Assembly: GCF_024509525.1 (NCBI RefSeq)
Contig: NZ_JAMWEM010000008.1
Span: 1-64,000 of the forward strand
Reading direction: 5' to 3'
Length of the DNA stretch: 64,000 nucleotides
Origin: Streptococcus suis
GTDB lineage: Bacteria > Bacillota > Bacilli > Lactobacillales > Streptococcaceae
In this document: positions 59,615 to 64,000 of the stretch, piece after piece
How positions within the stretch are numbered: the stretch's first letter is position 1
Layout: every line of letters begins with the position of its first letter
Notes under the pieces: generated by a model
Told to the model about the DNA's origin: nothing
What the model saw: the letters and a program-made list of their open reading frames with translations, nothing else
Database searches by the model: none
Program-made: the position numbers and the translations under genes

Positions 59615-60068
59615 ATGAAATGGACCCGACGCAGCTTTGACCAATTAACCTTGGATCAGCTCTACGCTATCCTAGCCCTACGAACAGATGTTTTTGTGGT
59701 AGAGCAAGCCTGCCCCTATCCAGAAATAGATGGTAAGGACCAAGCCTCCTACCACCTCTTTGCAGAAGAAGCAGGAGAGATTGTCGCCTATCTCCGTATC
59801 TTGCCAGCTGGACTAAGTTATAAGGAGGCATCGATTGGGCGGGTGGTTATTAGGGCCAGTCACCGCGGAAGAGGATTGGGGAGGCCCATGATGCAAGAAG
59901 CGATTGACTACATTGTCCAAGAATTGCAAGAAAGTCAGATTAAGATAGGAGCCCAGGCCCACCTAGAAGATTTTTTATCGCTCACTGGGCTTTGAGCCAG
60001 TTTCGGAAGTCTATCTGGAGGACGGTATTCCTCATCTGGATATGTTGTATACAAAATCAGCTCTATAA
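59615..60068 (+). pseudogene. GNAT acetyltransferase (ElaA-like), frameshifted
   Basis: The frame starts MKWTRRSFDQLTLDQLYAIL with AAGGAGA upstream and has the acetyl-CoA motif VIRASHRGRGLGRPMMQ. It stops early at 59995 after 126 residues. If one T is removed from the T6 run at 59971-59976, the frame continues to 60068 and gives the conserved end SLGFEPVSEVYLEDGIPHLD, as in complete ElaA-family proteins of about 150 residues. So it is a one-base frameshift in a homopolymer. This could be real, phase-variable, or a sequencing error. Confidence 0.85.
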
Positions 60069-60083
60069 GGCTGGTTTTTTAAG

Positions 60084-60211
60084 CCTGTATTCACAAGTAA
60101 CGTTATATAAGAGATAGTTTTTTGAGGGAATGCTGACTGTGTTTTGAAAAAACGAATGATGAGTAGCTGAATAACTAGCCTTAGATAGAAGTGCGGAACT
60201 GTGAATACAGG
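60084..60211. mobile_element. candidate MITE with 12-bp terminal inverted repeats
   Basis: CCTGTATTCACA (60084-60095) and TGTGAATACAGG (60200-60211) are perfect inverted ends of a 128-base non-coding segment between the GNAT pseudogene and aspS. No target duplication is obvious. It could be a non-autonomous element or merely a paired leader structure. Confidence 0.45.
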
Positions 60212-60299
60212 TTCTAATATTTTCTTGCCAAATTCCCCCAAAAATCAGCCGTTTTATGATAGAATGAATAAGTATATTAAAGAGTAAAAGAGGAAGAAA

Positions 60300-62051
60300 A
60301 TGAAACGTTCTATGTATGCAGGACGTGTTCGGACAGAGCACATCGGACAAGAGATTACCTTGAAAGGTTGGGTTGGTCGTCGCCGTGACTTAGGTGGTTT
60401 GATTTTCATCGACTTGCGTGACCGTGAAGGGATTATGCAGCTGGTCATCAATCCAGAGGTCGTCGCCAGTGATGTTATGGCAACTGCTGAGAGTCTTCGT
60501 AGCGAGTTTGTCATTGAAGTGACAGGAACAGTTGTGGCACGTGAGCAGGCTAATGATGCCCTTGCTACAGGTGCGGTTGAGCTGCAAGTCACAAGCTTGA
60601 CAGTGCTTAACACTGCTAAGACAACCCCGTTTGAAATTAAGGATGGTATTGAAGCCAGCGATGATACACGCCTTCGCTATCGTTACCTAGACCTTCGCCG
60701 TCCAGAAATGCTCAATAACTTCAAATTGCGGGCAGCGGTGACCCACAGCATTCGTAACTACTTGGATGACTTGGAGTTTATCGATGTGGAGACGCCTATG
60801 TTGACCAAGTCAACACCAGAAGGTGCACGTGATTACTTGGTGCCTTCTCGTGTGTCCAAAGGTCATTTCTATGCTCTTCCGCAGAGTCCACAGATTACCA
60901 AACAGCTCTTGATGAATGCTGGCTTTGACCGTTACTACCAGATTGTTAAATGTTTCCGTGATGAAGATTTGCGTGGTGACCGCCAACCTGAGTTTACACA
61001 GGTTGACTTGGAAACCTCATTCTTGAATGAAGTTGAAATCCAAGACATCGTAGAAGGCTTGATTGCTAAGGTATTGAAAGATACCAAAGGGATTGATGTG
61101 ACCTTACCATTCCCACGTATGTCCTATGACCATGCGATGAACTTCTATGGTTCAGACAAACCGGATACTCGTTTTGAGATGCTCTTGCAAGACTTGACAG
61201 AGGTTGTCAAGGAAGTTGACTTCAAGGTCTTCTCAGAAGCACCTGTTGTAAAAGCTATTGTGGTCAAAGGTGCGGCGGATAACTATTCTCGTAAGGACAT
61301 TGACAAATTAACAGAGTACGCCAAACAATTTGGTGCTAAGGGATTAGCTTGGGTAAAGGTTGACCAAGGGGAGTTGGTTGGTCCAGTTGCTAAGTTCTTG
61401 ACAGGCATTACAGCAAACTTGACAGCAAGTTTACAACTTGAAGATAAGGACCTAGTCCTCTTTGTAGCAGATGAATTGGAAGTAGCCAATAATACCCTGG
61501 GAGCTTTGCGTAACCGCTTGGCAAAAGAGCAAGGCTTGATTGACGAAAGCAAGTTCAACTTCCTCTGGATTGTAGACTGGCCAATGTTTGAGTGGTCTGA
61601 AGAGGAAGGTCGCTACATGAGTGCCCACCACCCATTCACCTTGCCGACGGAAGAAACAGCTCATCATTTGGATGGTGATTTGGCGCAGGTGCGTGCAGTT
61701 GCTTACGATATTGTTTTGAATGGCTATGAGTTGGGTGGCGGTAGTTTGCGTATCAACCAAAAAGACATGCAGGAGCGGATGTTCAAGGCACTCGGTTTCT
61801 CAGCTGAGGATACCCATGAGCAGTTTGGTTTCCTGCTGGAAGCTATGGATTACGGTTTCCCACCACATGGTGGTTTAGCAATTGGCTTGGATCGCTTTGT
61901 CATGCTCTTGGCAGGTGAGGACAATATCCGTGAAGTTATTGCATTTCCGAAGAACAACAAGGCATCTGATCCGATGACACAAGCACCGAGCACAGTTGCT
62001 CCAGCCCAGCTGGAAGAACTAGCCCTCGCAATTCAGGTAGAGAATGAATAG
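60300..62051 (+). CDS. aspS: aspartyl-tRNA synthetase
   Basis: The 583-residue class II synthetase has an N-terminal OB-fold anticodon-binding domain (about 1-110), class II motif 2 with [16 protein letters not shown] (about 219-234), a GAD insertion domain (about 290-400), and motif 3 with [15 protein letters not shown]. It is of the bacterial long type. The stop overlaps the next gene by eight bases. Confidence 0.97.
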   Translation: MKRSMYAGRVRTEHIGQEITLKGWVGRRRDLGGLIFIDLRDREGIMQLVINPEVVASDVMATAESLRSEFVIEVTGTVVAREQANDALATGAVELQVTSLTVLNTAKTTPFEIKDGIEASDDTRLRYRYLDLRRPEMLNNFKLRAAVTHSIRNYLDDLEFIDVETPMLTKSTPEGARDYLVPSRVSKGHFYALPQSPQITKQLLMNAGFDRYYQIVKCFRDEDLRGDRQPEFTQVDLETSFLNEVEIQDIVEGLIAKVLKDTKGIDVTLPFPRMSYDHAMNFYGSDKPDTRFEMLLQDLTEVVKEVDFKVFSEAPVVKAIVVKGAADNYSRKDIDKLTEYAKQFGAKGLAWVKVDQGELVGPVAKFLTGITANLTASLQLEDKDLVLFVADELEVANNTLGALRNRLAKEQGLIDESKFNFLWIVDWPMFEWSEEEGRYMSAHHPFTLPTEETAHHLDGDLAQVRAVAYDIVLNGYELGGGSLRINQKDMQERMFKALGFSAEDTHEQFGFLLEAMDYGFPPHGGLAIGLDRFVMLLAGEDNIREVIAFPKNNKASDPMTQAPSTVAPAQLEELALAIQVENE

Positions 62052-62976
62052 ACAGATTCGAAAATGGCGGATTCAGATGATCCGCAGGGCTAGACGCAAT
62101 CGCTTTTGGGCGATTCTGTCTAGTATTTCTAGAGAACGCTATGCAGAACGGATGTCAGGCTCTGTTATCTATGGCCTCTTGTCCAGTATTGCGGTGAATT
62201 TCTTCTTCCAGCCAGGAAAGGTGTATTCCTCTGGTGTGACAGGTTTGGCTCAGATTGTCTCTGCCTTAGCTGAAACCTATGCCAATCTGGACCTTCCCAT
62301 TGCCCTAGTCTATTACGGGCTCAATATTCCACTTTTAATCCTGGCTTGGCGAAAGATTGGCTATAAGTTTACCATTTTTACCTTCATAACCGTTACCTTT
62401 AGCTCGCTCTTTATCCAGTTCATGCCTTATGTAACCCTGACAATGGATCCCTTGGTCAATGCAATTTTTGGAGGACTTATGTTAGGGACAGGTATTGGTT
62501 TCGCCCTGCGAAATAATGTATCGAGTGGTGGAACAGATATTGTCTCTATTCTGATTCGTAAAAAGACAGGTCGTCAGGTTGGTCAACTTTCCTTAGCTGT
62601 CAATCTTTTTATCTTGGCAGTCGCAGGAATTATGTTTGGCTGGAAATACGCCCTCTATTCGATGGTCGCGCTTTTTATTTCAAGTCGTATGACAGATGCT
62701 GTCTTTGTAAAGCAAAAGCGAATGCAAGCTATGATTATCACCAATCAACCTGAAAGGGTCATTAAGAAGATTCATAAGAAACTCCATCGTGGTGTGACCA
62801 TTATCAACGGTGCAGAAGGAGCTTACAATCATGAACAAAAAACAGTTCTGATCACCATTATTACCCGAGCCGAGTTCAATGAATTTAAGCACATTATGGA
62901 AAAAGCAGACCATCAGGCCTTCGTATCAGTATCAGATAACGTCAATATTATTGGAAATTTCGTTGAAAGTGACTAA
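62044..62976 (+). CDS. YitT family membrane protein (2)
   Basis: The 310-residue paralogue of the protein at 25289 has a longer basic N terminus (about 1-40), five or six transmembrane helices with [10 protein letters not shown] and [10 protein letters not shown], and a C-terminal DUF2179 domain. The start overlaps aspS, so it is probably translated from the aspS transcript. The function is unknown. Confidence 0.84.
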   Translation: MNRQIRKWRIQMIRRARRNRFWAILSSISRERYAERMSGSVIYGLLSSIAVNFFFQPGKVYSSGVTGLAQIVSALAETYANLDLPIALVYYGLNIPLLILAWRKIGYKFTIFTFITVTFSSLFIQFMPYVTLTMDPLVNAIFGGLMLGTGIGFALRNNVSSGGTDIVSILIRKKTGRQVGQLSLAVNLFILAVAGIMFGWKYALYSMVALFISSRMTDAVFVKQKRMQAMIITNQPERVIKKIHKKLHRGVTIINGAEGAYNHEQKTVLITIITRAEFNEFKHIMEKADHQAFVSVSDNVNIIGNFVESD

Positions 62977-63030
62977 TTGACAAACACTATATGTAGGAGT
63001 AAAATAGTATTTACATTCTACATATAGTGT
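62977..63030 (+). promoter_or_regulatory. nrdI promoter with paired NrdR boxes
   Basis: TTGACA (62977-62982), a 17-base spacer and TAAAAT (63000-63005) form the promoter. The spacer is occupied by an NrdR-like box, ACACTATATGTAGGAG (62984-62999). A second, inverted, box lies at 63015-63030 (reverse complement ACACTATATGTAGAAT). The two are 31 bases apart start to start, three helical turns, which is the spacing known for NrdR repressor pairs. Confidence 0.85.
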
Positions 63031-63056
63031 TTTATTCTTTTTTGAAGAGGAGTTCT

Positions 63057-63521
63057 ATGAAGAAAAAAATATACCTAGTCTACATCAGCCTGAGTGGCAA
63101 TACAGAGAGTTTTGTCAAACGTCTGAAAAGTTTTTTCCAGTTTCAGACAGATTGGCAAGTTGAACTTGTTCATGTCAAGGATTTGGTCAAGCAGGATATT
63201 CCCTTTTACCAGTTGGATGCTCCCTTTGTTGCCTTTCTTCCCACCTATCTAGAAGGCGGAAATGGTGTGGATAACGGAGATGTGGAAATTTTGACCAATC
63301 CCTTGGGCGATTTTATCGCTTATGGGGACAATGCTGAGCTCTGTCTGGGTGTCGTTGGTTCAGGCAATCGCAATTTCAACAACCAATATTGCTTGACAGC
63401 CAAGCAATACGCCGAGCGATTTGGTTTTCCAGTTATCGATAATTTTGAACTTAGAGGTCTTCAAAATGATATTGAACGAGTTGGCCACAAGATTATGTCC
63501 CTCATGGAAGAACAGGCATAG
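63057..63521 (+). CDS. nrdI: NrdI flavodoxin-like protein
   Basis: The 154-residue FMN protein activates the manganese cofactor of class Ib ribonucleotide reductase. N-terminal [16 protein letters not shown] and [13 protein letters not shown] are typical. The ATG at 63057 follows GAGGAG. nrdE and nrdF are not in this window, so nrdI is separate from them here. It has its own NrdR-controlled promoter. Confidence 0.92.
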   Translation: MKKKIYLVYISLSGNTESFVKRLKSFFQFQTDWQVELVHVKDLVKQDIPFYQLDAPFVAFLPTYLEGGNGVDNGDVEILTNPLGDFIAYGDNAELCLGVVGSGNRNFNNQYCLTAKQYAERFGFPVIDNFELRGLQNDIERVGHKIMSLMEEQA

Positions 63522-63533
63522 ACTAGACGCAAA

Positions 63534-63563
63534 AAAAACTCACCGAGCAATCGGTGAGTTTTT
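63534..63563. terminator. terminator between nrdI and the pullulanase gene
   Basis: AAAACTCACCG-AGCAAT-CGGTGAGTTTT with A- and T-runs on both sides, suited to end both convergent transcripts. Confidence 0.88.
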
Positions 63564-63643
63564 AAGGAGATTATGAAAAATATTTAGGATTGCCTATAGT
63601 ATAACCAATCTTGCTTACCATTGCCTCCGTCTTTAGACTGATT

Positions 63644-64000
63644 TTAGCCTTTTAAGATACAGATACTTTGTCCAGCAATGGTCAGGACTTGCTGATCTAT
63701 ATCATCAACCGCAGGATAATTGAAGAGGACTATTTTGTCTTCTTCTTTTTCATAGCTAAAATCGCTATCTGCAAAGTTGATAACAAACTGAAGGACACCC
63801 TTTTCCGTTTTCACTTGGTAGCGTAGGACAAACTCGGTCAACCAATAGAAATCACAGGTCTGACCAATCGTGTCATAGTTAGCCTGACCCAGTTCTGGAT
63901 ACTGTTTGCGAAGGGCAATCAAGTCGCGGATAAAGTCGATATGGTCTCGATATTGGATTGCGCGTGTCCAATCTAGACGGTTGATTGCATCGGTGATATT
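63644..64000 (-). CDS. pulA: type I pullulanase, C-terminal end (partial)
   Basis: The reading frame is open to the window edge and encodes the last 118 residues. NITDAINRLDWTRAIQYRDH and FIRDLIALRKQYPEL are the conserved end of the GH13 barrel of type I pullulanases, followed by the C-terminal beta domain (FYWLTEFVLRYQV, LQFVINFAD). It debranches alpha-1,6 linkages in glycogen or pullulan. The 5' part lies outside the window. Confidence 0.85.
   Translation of the reverse strand, partial: NITDAINRLDWTRAIQYRDHIDFIRDLIALRKQYPELGQANYDTIGQTCDFYWLTEFVLRYQVKTEKGVLQFVINFADSDFSYEKEEDKIVLFNYPAVDDIDQQVLTIAGQSICILKG

Noticed and set aside
60063-60350. Minus-strand frame between the GNAT pseudogene and aspS
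   Set aside because: It has no ribosome binding site, runs into aspS in antisense, and crosses the inverted-repeat segment. It is not likely to be a gene.

Overview
The window is a low-GC Firmicute chromosome segment spanning the replication origin, almost certainly from Streptococcus suis or a very close relative. Three things point there: the gene order htrA-parB-dnaA-dnaN-DUF951-ychF-pth-mfd-rqcP-divIC-tilS-hpt-ftsH-comX, which is the streptococcal origin arrangement; the streptococcal style of promoters, ribosome binding sites and BOX repeats; and a ComR-type operator in front of comX, with no comCDE genes beside rlmH. No mobile-element gene, CRISPR array or resistance determinant is visible.

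Left arm (1-18.9 kb, nearly all minus strand, read away from the origin): the competence sigma factor comX; a dense housekeeping run for proteolysis (ftsH), purine salvage (hpt), tRNA modification (tilS), cell division (divIC), ribosome rescue (rqcP), transcription-coupled repair (mfd) and peptidyl-tRNA recycling (pth); then ychF, an XRE regulator, DUF951, a lipid kinase, dnaN, dnaA, parB and htrA. DnaA boxes lie in the gaps on both sides of dnaA and upstream of htrA. A DnaA-trio-like tract lies between dnaA and dnaN.

Middle (19-49 kb): rlmH followed by a parS site; yoaK; tRNA-Arg, tRNA-Glu and tRNA-Asn; a YfhO-type membrane protein; an ABC-F ATPase; YitT; trpS behind a T-box; guaB; recF with its S4 partner; the yfmF-yfmH-rodZ-pgsA-ecfA1-ecfA2-ecfT run; a LysM surface protein; a two-component system whose response regulator lacks its phospho-acceptor segment, next to a candidate target gene; serine dehydratase; mnmA; an HxlR regulator; three Nudix genes and mnmG; and rpsD behind a structured leader.

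Right arm (49-64 kb): a LytTR/GHKL two-component system is divergent from a membrane-bound family 3 glycosidase with permuted domain order and a GtrA protein. A second, cytoplasmic family 3 glycosidase and a family 2 glycosyltransferase follow. Both glycosidase promoters carry the same pair of CAAATTATG-type direct repeats, exactly 21 bp apart and at identical distance from the -10 element. This points to one LytTR-controlled carbohydrate regulon and is the most interesting system in the window. After it come an aldo/keto reductase, a frameshifted GNAT gene, a small element with terminal inverted repeats, aspS, a second YitT protein, nrdI under a pair of NrdR boxes, and the 3' end of a type I pullulanase gene running off the window.
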